From positions 162,579 to 226,578 of the forward strand of contig JAPDOI010001074.1 of the NCBI GenBank assembly GCA_029168955.1: a DNA stretch of 64,000 nucleotides, given 5' to 3'. Position numbers and translations under genes: made by a program. Below the pieces are notes generated by a model. That model searched no databases. It saw nothing but the letters and a program-made list of their open reading frames with translations, and was not told where the DNA came from. This document shows positions 24,801 through 33,182 of this stretch, one piece after another. The stretch's first letter is position 1, and every line of letters starts with the position of its first letter. This DNA is from Aplectana chamaeleonis (lineage: Eukaryota; Nematoda; Chromadorea; Rhabditida; Cosmocercidae).

Positions 24801-25265
24801 CAGCTCTCCAAACACAGAAGAACCTCAAAAATGACTCCGGCGCAAGATACAATTTCACATTTACAGTGGATTCAAACTGGTTCTCCTTCAGAAATGAAGC
24901 GTTTTCAGGGGTCTTTGGGCGCTTCCGTCTACTAAGGCCAAGCTATACAAAAACATGGAAATATAATATATGGTTTTCTGTGCAGTCAATGCCTCCAAGG
25001 GCTTTCTGCGCCAAGTGTGAGATCGTTGATAGTTTCCCCAAAATTCGCTTTTGAGAGTGAAACAGTGAGCAGCTCCGCAATAAAGAGAACTGATTACTTG
25101 TAAAGCGAAACGACGCGCACGGATGGCTCCTCATAAGACCTTAGCTCCTCCCAGAGAAACAAAAAAAGTGATACCAATAATCTCACATTTGTTGGCGACA
25201 GTTTCAGTGCAACCAAGTGCAGCGATGAAAGCGATCAGAAGCAAGCGATCACGAATCGTCACCAT
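12397..25265 (-). CDS. Gene 2: secreted PAN-domain protein, incomplete model
   Basis: Proposed exons: 25265-25187 (signal peptide, phase 1 end), 16832-16752 and 16624-16581 (tentative PAN N-half), 14562-14349 (clear PAN C-half, phase 0 to 1), 12800-12730, 12669-12607 and 12492-12397 (tail, TAA stop). All phases are compatible. The tentative N-half pieces total 125 bp (81+44), exactly the length and phase of the matching gene 1 exon 2, but they show only one of the three expected cysteines, and one donor (GTCGCT) is poor. The predicted tail is charged and ends KQRLRRSNN, reminiscent of the QQLRRSAD end of gene 1. A secreted, single-PAN product of about 215 residues is the simplest reading. The alternative is that the tail exons continue into gene 3. 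Confidence 0.45.
12887..13575. mobile_element. MITE family F7 with a foldback inside
   Basis: Ends AAGGCAGTATACACGCTCA and GAGCGTGTACGCTACCTT. The interior shares TTAGTGGGGTCGTA with the F7 copy at 30816-31303. A second foldback, 13154-13513, fills the middle. Confidence 0.7.
13154..13513. repeat. Foldback of about 360 bp inside the F7 MITE
   Basis: AACGCCTACGCATTTTGGAG on the left pairs with CAAAATACGTAGGCGTTG on the right, and TTTGCGTCCTCCTCCAAAAC pairs with GTTTTGGAGGAGGACGCAAA. Frames open on both strands are by-products of the symmetry. Confidence 0.8.
13740..14170 (+). pseudogene. Mariner-type transposase fragment, broken
   Basis: Translating across frames gives HIMLYHFEKGGKAAQ, then GETRLEDKPGRGRLSDFND, AVEDDESLTTRTL, LKKLGKMWKISG and VPHELSDND, the ordered hallmarks of the N-terminal helix-turn-helix half of mariner transposases (LEDKPR.GRPS, TTR.L, WVPHEL). 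There are at least one frameshift and two in-frame stops (after SES, and a TAG in place of W before VPHEL). The catalytic DD[D/E] half is not recognisable. It lies in an intron of gene 2 and runs opposite to the gene. Confidence 0.75.
14349..14562 (-). CDS. Gene 2 PAN C-terminal half exon
   Basis: Following a CATTTAG acceptor, the exon encodes PLCRSFTYNIPLKTCRLYD, which is the PAN C-half pattern (C, SF.Y, C.LY), and ends IDFYKRIYDDENC before a GTAAGT donor in phase 1. At 214 bp it is longer than the 142-157 bp of the other single-exon C-halves in the window. The excess includes a 36-bp in-frame segment (14489-14454) that has GTGAGC and TATCAG at its ends and could be an unusually short intron or an in-frame insertion. 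Confidence 0.7.
14990..15272. repeat. Foldback repeat of about 280 bp
   Basis: AAAAAGCTAAGAAATGAAGTG and AATACGATTTGGTGGTCGAT on the left pair with inverted sequence at 15200-15270 (ATCGACCACCAAATCGTATT, CACTTCATTTCCTAGCTTTT). Confidence 0.75.
15489..16186 (-). mobile_element. 5'-truncated RTE-type LINE copy
   Basis: It matches the 3' end of the LINE at 26.5-29.8 kb almost base for base; it starts after the tail TTAAGTCAAGTAAGTCA (minus strand) and is cut off at its 5' side. Flanked by ATATTGTCGT at 15479-15488 and 16187-16196, a 10-bp target duplication. It encodes only the C-terminal part (YGSETWAAPK, RLLGYFWPRVCHNED, PPGRRRKFWTDV) in two frames, so a frameshift is present. Confidence 0.85.
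16581..16832 (-). CDS. Tentative gene 2 exons (possible degenerate PAN N-half)
   Basis: A TTTTTTCAG acceptor at 16833 opens a frame with GVHDLVGTLKIELGSSFLDR; a weak GTCGCT donor ends it at 16752. A second piece, 16624-16581, reads ECVVGSAANQHRSSE and ends at a strong GTAAGT donor in phase 0, the phase needed to join 14562. A different frame of the second piece reads SVWLDLQPINTG, which would suit a C2-like domain, so the assignment is not secure. A MITE ends only 17 bp from the first acceptor. Confidence 0.4.
16849..17401. mobile_element. MITE family F2
   Basis: Ends AAGGCAGTGGTCGCGAT and ATCGTGACCACTGCCTT. Uninterrupted reference for the split copy at 7009-9645. Confidence 0.8.
17402..17835. 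mobile_element. MITE family F3
   Basis: Abuts F2 at 17401 through TTTAAAGG. Ends AAGGCAGTGTTCACGAT and ATCGTGAACACTGCCTT. The interior (GGTGTGAAACACTA, GACGAGCTTTTGGCGCC) recurs at 46113-46583. Confidence 0.75.
18052..18486. mobile_element. MITE family F4
   Basis: Starts GAGGCAGCGTTGACGATGAT and ends ACCGTGAACACTGCCTT. The interior (AAATGATAGGCGAGAAGGA, GAACGGTAGAAAACGAGCCA) recurs at 59965-60419. Confidence 0.75.
18487..19215. other. No gene recognised
   Basis: No domain, exon pattern or named repeat seen. Confidence 0.35.
19218..19483. mobile_element. Short element with terminal inverted repeats and 43-bp tandem units
   Basis: Ends GTGCACACTATACTTGTTCC and, inverted, GGAACAAGTATAGTGCAC. 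Inside are three 43-bp units starting at 19328, 19371 and 19414, each GATATCCGACTATAGTCGAA followed by AAGTCGAATATTCGAAAAA. Confidence 0.75.
19571..21051. repeat. 1.5-kb palindromic element with a transposon-like ORF fragment
   Basis: The outer arms pair (TTATCACAGCGCGGAGCGGTGG at left against CCACCGCTCCGCGCTGTGAT at right), and the inner arms pair over 20040-20260 and 20576-20760. The loop of about 320 bp is asymmetric. A small extra hairpin (CAGGTCACTACGGATGTA against TACATCCGTAGTGACCTG) lies at 19700-19744 in the left arm only. Confidence 0.75.
20138..20401 (-). pseudogene. Transposon-associated ORF fragment in the palindrome
   Basis: The frame reads CRMSLKVHIIDSHLEIF, then GERFLQDILVFEPCYQG and HFNETMRGTTFGCNF. 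This resembles the conserved MSLKVHFLHSHLDFF...GERFHQDI...YQG motif of a widespread uncharacterised metazoan repeat-encoded protein; the match is from memory and no enzyme activity is assigned. The right arm carries the same end (YQGQYNET, FERMIHSTIVN) on the plus strand with stops. Confidence 0.5.
21169..22985. mobile_element. Non-autonomous hAT element with 8-bp target duplication
   Basis: Starts CAGGGATGTGCGGCAAACGA and ends TTGCCGCACATCCCTG. Flanked by ACTACCAC at 21161-21168 and 22986-22993. Both subterminal regions are packed with GGCAAACGGCAA-type repeats, as expected for hAT transposase binding. No transposase; the interior includes CCGCTGCGGCTCC repeats and pieces resembling the palindrome borders. 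Confidence 0.85.
23190..23480. repeat. Dispersed repeat, copy at 23 kb
   Basis: Shares blocks in the same order with 61585-61875 (ACGCATCTGT, GGTATCTCTT against CAGTATCTCTT, ATGGACCTCATAA against CGGACCTCATAA, CCCCTGAGCAA). Diverged; class unknown. Confidence 0.55.
23481..25186. other. Gene 2 first intron, no feature identified
   Basis: Mostly AT-rich. All three minus frames are open across 24960-25060 and an acceptor-like site (ATCAG) is present, so an exon there is possible but its frame cannot be chosen. Confidence 0.3.
25187..25265 (-). CDS. Gene 2 exon 1: signal peptide
   Basis: It encodes MVTIRDRLLLIAFIAALGCT followed by ETVANK, a textbook signal peptide. The donor GTGAGA follows AACAAAT, ending in phase 1 like exon 1 of gene 1. 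If the donor were not used, the frame would run on for 19 more codons before a stop. An acceptor-like CCCAATCGCAG lies 34 bases upstream of the ATG. That this exon belongs to the PAN exon at 14.5 kb is inferred from strand, phase and order. Confidence 0.6.
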
Positions 25266-25397
25266 AATCGAAAGGAACGCTTGAATGGGGTCATAGCTGC
25301 GATTGGGAATCAATTTCACTGATGCGATTTCAGGCCGGTCAGTTGGCGATTTCACTTGATCGAATCGACGATAAGAGAATAAACTCTGATGAAACAC

Positions 25398-26360
25398 AGT
25401 TGAAATGCGTCGCAGATTTCACTTTCTAAAATCAGTGTTCTCAGTGTGTGCTATGGCGAATCTCTACGTCATACTACATAGATTATAAGCATACTCCATC
25501 TGAGATGTGCACACATGGACTCAAGTCTCCTACCGTGTTTTATTGGAGAGCGGCCGAGACCAAGTGAATCAGGAACTGATTTAAAACTCTTGCTGGGAGG
25601 AGATGCTGCGCCCACGCGGAGCATATGTATTAATATTCTTACGATACTTGCGTGATCGCCAAAGGCATCTCTCGGTCCAGACTGTCAACAGCCATACATA
25701 AATGTTGACCAATCCTCGCCCGTTCTTTTACACTTCAATGTGTGAGCAGAAGGGTGAGATCAATACAGCTCCATCGTTGTATTGAACTGTACCTCCATTT
25801 ACGTTGAGTCGATTTCTGTGTACTTTTTGCTGTTCTCCAAAAGTGACCACTCAGCGTTTTGTTTCAGCCACAGTTATTTGTGAGTCCTCACCTGAAATGT
25901 TCACACTTCAGGACGCGAGCTCAATATCTCAGAAAAACCATCGCCCGGAGCGGGACCGGAGAGTGACTTGAGCGGCTCTGCCTCTCTGCTCCGAGCGAAA
26001 ATTAGCCATCTATTCGGGCGACAGCAGCCGCTCTCCGGGCGACAGCAGTCCCGCTCGGAGCGATCTTCGGTCCTAACTGGCACTGCGGTGGCTCTTCAAG
26101 CGAATGAGCGTAGCTAGACCGATGGCTTCCCTCCGTTTATTTACTTGTTTCTGCTTCACTACTTCGCTCTCTTTTTTCTTCCCTCTTCTCCCAGTCCTCC
26201 TTTTCTTCCTTTCCTGTTTCCTCATTTCCCCTCTTCTTCCTTCAGTCTCGAGAAACAAATTCTTTTCTATATAGCGCTGCCTTCCACTTGGTTCAAAGCC
26301 TGCTTGTTTGCAATATTTCAAAGGTAATCTGCGGTACTGTGTATATTTAAGTGCTTCTAC
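25398..26360. other. Upstream of gene 2: no gene; GC-rich foldback and pyrimidine tract
   Basis: 25920-26090 contains CCGCTCTCCGGGCGACAGCA and inverted CCATCGCCCGGAGCGGGAC segments, a foldback-like block related to 31330-31500. 26160-26250 is a CT-rich tract on the plus strand. Confidence 0.4.
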
Positions 26361-26519
26361 ATATTTACTTTGAGGTAAACCATCAAACCTGCCATAGTTG
26401 ACAGAATATCTGAGCCAACTCAGAACTAGATGATAGCGTTTGCGAAAATTTTCGATAAAATGTTATTCTTGATTCTTAGCTGAATTTGTGATTTTGCAGC
26501 TTCGGTTTTTTTTCTAACT

Positions 26520-29500
26520 TTGACTTACTTGACTTATACGGTTGGCTTTCGCCTGACGCGGTCATTCCGCATCTTCACGGAGGTGTGCCGTCTTAGTAGT
26601 CAGCCGTGTCCAATTTTCACGGTCTTCAGCCACAATCTGAACACATTCCATCCAGCTGTCACTATTCCATTTTCCACGAAACATCGCGCCTGAACTGTTT
26701 CGATGCCGAGTGACTTCAAATCCTCTTCAAACACATCCGTCTAGAACTTTCGCCTACGCCCAGGTGGCCGTTTCCAGACAGGATTTGGAAGCATTCTTAA
26801 AGCGTGCTGTACGAGACGATACGACGTTCTTCTTAGTATATGCGCGAGCAGTCGAAGTCGACTTTCCATTGCTGCTTGAGATGACGTTAGGAGATGCTGG
26901 CACCTCCCTCGTGCCAAGCGTTGATGTACTGCGTCGATTTCCTTGTAAAGATCTTCGTTATGGCATACACGCGGCCAGAAATATCCAAGCAAACGCCTAA
27001 AAAGCTTCCTCTCCGTGCAACCCAACCTTTCCATCAGTGTCTTCGGTGCTGCCCACGTCTCCGATCCGTACATCATGATAGGGCGAATAGCGGATAAGTA
27101 GACGCGCAACTTGACTTCCTTCGCGATGGGGGTAGACCACAAATACTTGGTTAGAGAATTGAATGCAGACGTAGCTTTCGCACATCGTTGTCGAATATCC
27201 GCTGCATAACTACCATCGTTCTTCAGCAAACAGCCCAAATAACAGAAATCCTCCACCAGTTCGATACGTTGTCCGTCCACACAAACTCCCGTAGAAGGCC
27301 TCTGAGAGGCCCACATCTGCTTGCATTTGTCCGGACGAAGACGAAGTCCATAGGCTGCGGCATACTTCGAAACGAGGTTCACAATCCTTTGCAGTATTGT
27401 GTTGTTTCCAGCGAATAACACAGTGTCGTCGGCGTACTCCAGGTCGACAAGGGAGCGTCCTGATGGTGTTAGGATCACATCCGCAGGAAACTGTTCTGCA
27501 ACTCTACGCATGATGTCATCAACGGCAAAGTTGAATAGGAAAGGTCCTGCTAAAGCTCCCTGCCTTACTCCTGTTCTCACCTCGAAAGCTGACGTAAATC
27601 CGACAGGTGTACGAACTGCCGCTGTTGTTCCTCTGTTCATGTCTTCGATTAACCGAACATACTTCTCCGGGACTCCATCCGCTCGCAGAGCTTTAAGCAA
27701 TCGATCACGATGAGGAGAGTCGAACGCGGCTTCAAAGTTCAAAAAAGCAAGCTGAAACGGCTTTGAATACCGCTGCCACGATTCAATTACTCTTCTCACG
27801 ACGAACACTTGGTCGATGGTCGATCTTCCAGGTCGAAAACCGGCTTGCTCATCTCTGGTCGTTCCTTCACGATATTTGATAAGTCGCTCGAGAATGATGC
27901 GTTCTAAAACCTTGTACATGACACAAAGTAGAGAGATTCCTCTGTAGCTTTTAGGATCCGTGACGGATAGCTTCTTGTGAAGAGGTACGATGATCGCATG
28001 TCTCCATGAATCGGGTATCCTTTCGCTCATCCATATAGCACGGATGGTGTTGGTCATTTCACGAATCCCAGACGGAGCAAGAGCTTTCAGCATTTCAGCA
28101 GTGATGTTGTCATCTCCACCAGCCTTTCAATTCTTCATTTTCCGGACACAATCCAAAACTTCAGACTCCGTCGGCGGTTCCTCACTGACATCGTAATGTG
28201 CTCTCTGAACATGCGGGAGCTCAGGTACTGATGGCGCTGGACGATTCAGTAGTGAACTGAAGTAATCCTTCCATACTGGCAGCGTCGCATCACCAACTGC
28301 AACTCCATTGGTAGTGTTCAAGACAGGAGAACATCTCTTCATTTTCCCGCTATGCTGCCGCAGCAACGTGTAGGCTTTCCTCGGATTCTTCTCCTCCCAA
28401 GCCTTCTCGAACTCCTTAGCTCTACACATCCACTCTCGTTCGCTGTCACTTTGAAGCTGCCGACGCAACTTCCTCCTCAGACGCTTCTCCTCCACGAAGT
28501 TTCCTGCAGTTCGGAGAGCACATACTCTGTTGTAGGTAGATGTTGTTTCTTCCGAGACATAGGCGAACTTCTTCTTAGGCTGTACAACCGGGAGTGCCTC
28601 TTTCGAAGCGTCCTGGATGCACTTGACAAAAGAATTCGCGTCGCAAAATTTCTTCTTCGTCCGTACTCTGATGTGAATAGAAACGCCTTGTCAAAGGTTC
28701 CTTCTACATTCTTCATCTCTGAGACTTGTCATGTCAACCCTCTGGAGAGGTTGAGCCCATCGCTTCCTCTTATAAATTCTCGAAGTGAAGTTCAACAGAA
28801 CAGGACGGTGATCCGAATCTAATGCGACATCCCACACAGCTCTAGATCTTCGAAAGTCCGATACTGGAATACTCCTCGTCAGAACGTAGTCGAGATGTAG
28901 TTTCAAAGTTGTCATCTTCCGCTTCCGCTGCTCTTCTGGAGATAGCTGGGTTGGTCCCTGCCACGTAAGCTGATGGCGCCCATTATTCCTCTTGAATGTC
29001 GATGCAATAATCAGACCACTGCGTTCACAAAAGTCGACAAGGCGGTAGCCATTGTCCGATGTTTGCTCCACTGGGAAGAACCATTTACCGAGTACTTCGG
29101 ATTCCTGATCAAGTCCCATCTTCGCATTTGCGTCAATCCCCACGACAACAGCATGCTAACAAGGTATCCTGGCTGGCAACGTATTGAGTTCCTCATAGAA
29201 GGCATTCTTGGAATTGTCTACGGCGGTTTCGGTGGGCGCATGAGCACTCACTATCCACAGATTGAATCCTCTGTGATCCCGCAGTCGCACAAATGCATTC
29301 CTACACGACGTTGAGCCGAATTCCTTGATCATACCATTGTAGTCCTTCCTTACAGCTATCGCACAGCCTCCCACTCTCCTATCATCAGCGTCACCACAGT
29401 AGATGACGTACTTTCCGACGTTGATGACAGGTCTACCCTTGAGGCGGGTTTCCTGCAAAGCACCAAACGGTGCATGGAAATAGCTCAGAAGTCTGGATAG

Positions 29501-29805
29501 CGCAGTTTTTTGGATATCACTCGACAGCGATCGACAGTTCAGGGTGGCGAAACTGTGGCTTGTGACCAAAGACTCCATGAACTCCCTAGGTACGGATCCT
29601 AAGGTGTTATGGACCAGAGGCCTTGGTGTGCCGGACGGTGACACCTTTATGCAATGTGCGGGATACTTTCGCGATATAGTTGTGCACGCTATATCGCTCG
29701 AACGTTCCCTGTGTACACTCAAACGTCTGCTGAGTTCAGTAGAAGCAGGGGCACCAATGAGCAGGTCTGACTTATCCGAATGAATTAGGTTTCGAAGCTT
29801 CAAAG
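26520..29805 (-). mobile_element. RTE-type LINE, near full length, inactivated
   Basis: The 5' part carries an AP endonuclease-like domain and the 3' part a reverse transcriptase; the 3' tail is TATAAGTCAAGTAAGTCA-like, as in the truncated copy at 15.5 kb. The conserved order (ATLNCRSL, QETRLKG, VSAHAPTET, GIDANAKMG, DYVLTR, DSDHRPVLL, then RT motifs) identifies an RTE-clade element often mis-annotated as craniofacial development protein 2. Confidence 0.85.
26741..29803 (-). pseudogene. LINE endonuclease/reverse transcriptase ORF, broken
   Basis: Pieces: 29803-29156 (endonuclease N-part with QETRLKG and VSAHAPTET), 29143-28691 (GIDANAKMG, HLDYVLTR, DSDHRPVLL), 28495-28127 (linker rich in Arg and Glu) and 28093-26741 (RT: SYRGISLL, EQAGFRPGRS, GVRQGALAGPFLFN, LEYADDTVLFA, then YGSETWAAPK). 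Frameshifts lie near 29150 and 28700. In-frame stops lie at about 28125 (KMKN stop KAGGDD) and 26741 (GRRRKF stop). RT motif A reads FLNFEAAFD, so the usual catalytic Asp is Asn. The ORF cannot make an active protein. Confidence 0.85.
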
Positions 29806-29806
29806 T

Positions 29807-29961
29807 TATGTATAATGGCTAAGTTCCTTATCAATAGTATTTCTCGCCAACTATCGATCGTTTTTTTTTGAAAATTCGATTCTCGCCTTTCTCATCGATT
29901 TTCAGAACAACGATCAATAATTGACGAAAAAATACTATCGATCAGGAACTTACATTTATAA
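29807..29961. repeat. Foldback repeat, copy 1
   Basis: TTATGTATAATGGCTAAGTTCC on the left pairs with GGAACTTACATTTATAAC on the right; the centre has GATCGTT and AACGATC arms. The related copy is at 30103-30250. Confidence 0.65.
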
Positions 29962-29996
29962 CTTCGGCATGGATTATAGAAATAATTCGCGTTCCT

Positions 29997-30072
29997 TATT
30001 GAAGGTTAGCGCAAACTCGGTGCAATAAGGTATAACATAGGTGCACCTAGTTTGCGCCAACCTTCAATAGGA
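29997..30072. repeat. Small foldback
   Basis: TTATTGAAGGTTAGCGCAAAC pairs with GTTTGCGCCAACCTTCAATA. It sits between two copies of another foldback. Confidence 0.65.
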
Positions 30073-30102
30073 AACCCAAAGTATCACTAGGATCCACGCC
30101 GA

Positions 30103-30250
30103 CGTTATAACGGCTAAGTTCTTAATCGATAGTATTTTTTCGCCAATTATTGATCGTTGTTTTGAAAATCTATGAAAAAGGCGAGAATCGAATGAAAAAA
30201 CGATCGATAACTGTCGAAAAATACTATTGATTAAGGACTTAGCCATTATA
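30103..30250. repeat. Foldback repeat, copy 2
   Basis: GTTATAACGGCTAAGTTCTTA pairs with TAAGGACTTAGCCATTATAC. Same family as 29807-29961. Confidence 0.65.
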
Positions 30251-30815
30251 CATAGCTTTGGAGCTTCGACGCCTGATTTTCAGAAAGTCAGAAAAGACCG
30301 AAGCTGCGAAATCAGAAAATCAGCTGAAAATCATCAATTAGTACGCTCTGTCGAAAACTTTCGTAAACGCTATCATCTTGTTTTAAGGTGGCTCAAATTT
30401 TCTGTTAACTATGGCAGGTTTGGTGGTTTACTTCAAAAAAAGTTGATGCACTCAACGATACACAGTTCTGAAGATTAATACTGAATTGCAACACGTAATT
30501 CGCAAATGAGACGGCTTTGACACAAGTGGAAGTTAGTGTTAGATAGAAAATATCACGCGAGTAGAAAGGAATCCGGCGCATGTAACGTGTCCGAGGACGG
30601 CACGGGTCGATGGTTTCGATAATATTAGTGACAGCAGCAACTGCCGGTGGGGGCAGCTCAGCATTCTACTATGCTCCACGCACCACTAACCCTGCCCACA
30701 TTTTGCAACGCGGAGATTCTATCACAGAGGATAAGGACGGAGGATAACTGATGCTTCGAAAGCGTAAGTAGTGCAGTTGGCAGTGGAATCCCACGATGGG
30801 TCTGTTATTTCAGTT

Positions 30816-31303
30816 AAAGGCAGCATACACGCTCGCAAAAGTTGTGAAGATAACTACATTAGTGGGGTCGTATGGGCCCAAGAAGAGCCCTCACGCACTT
30901 GAAAGAGTTGAAAACGAGTTAAAGTGCCCGTATTTGAGCCGTATCGAGTCAAAAAATCATCCTTTCCTCGCCCATCGATACGGGCTCCGCCCCTCAAAAC
31001 AAATGTTCAATGCTCGATAACGGTCATTTTGGCCCATTTTTTACGCTTCTAAGGTTGTAAGAGTTCCAGAAAGGGCCTTATGAGTACATTGGCGTCGTTA
31101 TCCCAACGAATTTGTCGCTAGTTCCGCTATTTCAGCCAATGCGGTAAAACTCGTCCACTTCTGGGCCAATATAGAACGAACCGTTATATCTTCATTTCAA
31201 TTGATTTTTTTTGCGAATTTTTCGTTATCTCTGAATATTAACAGCTTCAGACCTTCGATTCATTCCATAAAAGTGATATCATTTTTGAGCGTGTATGCTG
31301 CCT
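30816..31303. mobile_element. MITE family F7
   Basis: Ends AAGGCAGCATACACGCTCGC and GAGCGTGTATGCTGCCTT. Shares TTAGTGGGGTCGTA with the copy at 12887. Confidence 0.75.
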
Positions 31304-31309
31304 TGAACC

Positions 31310-31510
31310 AAGTGACGGTCTGCCTAACAATGCTCGCACTGCTGTCGCCCCGAAAGCGACTGGACAGCGGCCGAGGCGGCTATTCGCACCGGACAGGGAC
31401 CCAGTGCCAGTTCGCCCCTCGGCCGCTGCCCGGGCGATGACGTCAGAAATGGGAGGAGCCGGGCCCGCTCCGAGCGATGGTTTGCCTGAGATAGCACGAA
31501 GCGCTGAATC
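31310..31510. repeat. GC-rich foldback-like block
   Basis: CAGCGGCCGAGGCGG pairs approximately with CCTCGGCCGCTGCC, and CCCGCTCCGAGCGATGG resembles the block at 25920-26090. No gene. Confidence 0.45.
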
Positions 31511-31929
31511 ACCTTTTCTTCCGCTCAAATACGCACTCCAATAATAGCCACTACTACCTATCCAGCGGCCTACATAAGTGGATAATTACACAGACATATC
31601 CAGAAGGAGAAGTTAACAGGCAATCTTAGAGGGAGCAAGCATAGTTTGAGCACTCTTTTCAAATATGCACCTCGGAATTCAAGATGCTGAAATTATTTTG
31701 CTCACTATTCGGCAATTTACATTGGAGACTGAGTCGGAAGCGATCCTTCAAATTGCGCATTTGCAAGTTGGATTTGAGAATAATCGAGGTGTTGGAAGCC
31801 GCTCAACCCAATTTGATGACAGTATTAAGAGCTGTGTTCGCAATGAAAAAAGGTTCTCGAGGATACTGCAAAAATTTTGTTTTGGTGTGCCGGCCGCGTC
31901 TCGGCAATTTTTTGGAGATCCTTATACTT

Positions 31930-32907
31930 AAAGGCAGTGTTCACGATAATCTTCAATTTTGAGATTATTCCCTATATTGATTAAGTGGCCCCTAGGTAGA
32001 ACTAAAATGACGTAGAAGTTGAGAAAAACGCATCAGAAGTACACGAAATCCTTAAGTACCACCCCGCCTCTTAAGTATCACTGGAAGTGTTTGTTGTGAC
32101 AACGAAATCTTTTGTGGACCCATCCATTGCAATTCTCTTATCTTTATTGCTCCGTTCTTTCCTTGGGGCCCTAACTAATCCTTCTTTGAATAAAATATTC
32201 TTCTATTTTCGATTGACCCACTTTTAAACCGGTGACAACCACCATGAACATGTTCATCCAACCGGACAACTAGTCCATGTCATAGAATAATGTCACTGAA
32301 ATGCGACGTTTTAAAGGCAGTGTTCACGATAAAAATCGTTTCTCTGTTTTTCCGCCTATCTTGAGAACGGCCCCGTGCTGATTCCAATGATGTCTCTGAA
32401 ATAGTACAAGACATTCTGGGAACGGAGTTATAGTCCCTGAAAAATCGAGCTAAGGAAACATGGTGGACGAGTTGTCCGAAGCTTGTAACTTCCGATTTTT
32501 GCAGCCAATGTATGCGAGCTGACCTGAGTAAAGAGAGAAGTTGAGAATAAAGGTAAGAACGGGGCTAATGATTAGAAATCATCGCCTATCTCACGATCTC
32601 GAGCATTCATTTGTTCACGTCGGTGGGCGTGTGATGCGCTTTTGGGGTTTGCCTTGCGCTCGAATTGGCAACTTCGAGCTCTTTTGGAGCTTTTCCCGGC
32701 TCGTTTTCATGCATTCTTTCGACGTCAACGTTACAGTGTGCCCCTCCACTACCCAGTCCTAGTGGAAACTGAAACACATTTTTTATCGTGAGCACTGCCT
32801 TTAATGCGTTTCTCGCCGTTTCTTCGTAATTTTGGTAACACTTGGAGGCCAACGCATTGTTTTATGTAAAAAACTCGGTGACAAAAACCATCGTGAACAC
32901 TGCCTTT
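31930..32907. mobile_element. MITE family F5, interrupted
   Basis: Ends AAGGCAGTGTTCACGATAAT and ATCGTGAACACTGCCTT. The left part is 31930-32312 and the right part 32804-32907; between them is an F1 copy. Both parts match the intact F5 at 54888-55376. Confidence 0.8.
32313..32803. mobile_element. MITE family F1, inserted in an F5 MITE
   Basis: Full F1 copy with both termini. It interrupts the F5 copy spanning 31930-32907; the uninterrupted F5 copy at 54888 shows the empty site. Confidence 0.8.
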
Positions 32908-32929
32908 AAAGCAGTTATGTCCCGATGTT

Positions 32930-32955
32930 TGTATATATGTATGTATGTATGTATG
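32930..32955. repeat. Short (TATG)n microsatellite
   Basis: TATATGTATGTATGTATGTA directly to the right of the F5 copy. Confidence 0.7.
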
Positions 32956-33182
32956 AAATGGTACCAACATTTGCGTGGGTAGGACACTCATCGATTACCA
33001 AAAAATCAGGCTGAGTCTCCTCTCGCGCGCCTTGGGCCATCCGAGTTTGTCCGTGGGGCGCAATTTTAGCCGTGGGTCATGAAAACCTCTATGAGTCATC
33101 CAGCGGTAGAGGGGCTCTGATCACGGCGACAGGGCTTCGGTAATATTTTACGGGACGCTGTACAGAATCTCGGGTGTGATGA

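Larger units (their letters stand above)
26365..30455. repeat. Inverted repeat enclosing the minus-strand LINE
   Basis: 26375-26510 (TAAACCATCAAACCTGCCATAG, AGATGATAGCGTTTGCGAAA, TTTTGCAGCTTCGG) is matched in inverted order at 30290-30440 (GACCGAAGCTGCGAAA, TTTCGTAAACGCTATCATCT, CTATGGCAGGTTTGGTGGTTTA). This looks like an older foldback or TIR element into which the LINE and two small foldbacks were placed. Confidence 0.65.

Noticed and set aside
28352..28822. 156-codon plus-strand frame
   Set aside because: Antisense shadow of the minus-strand LINE linker region.
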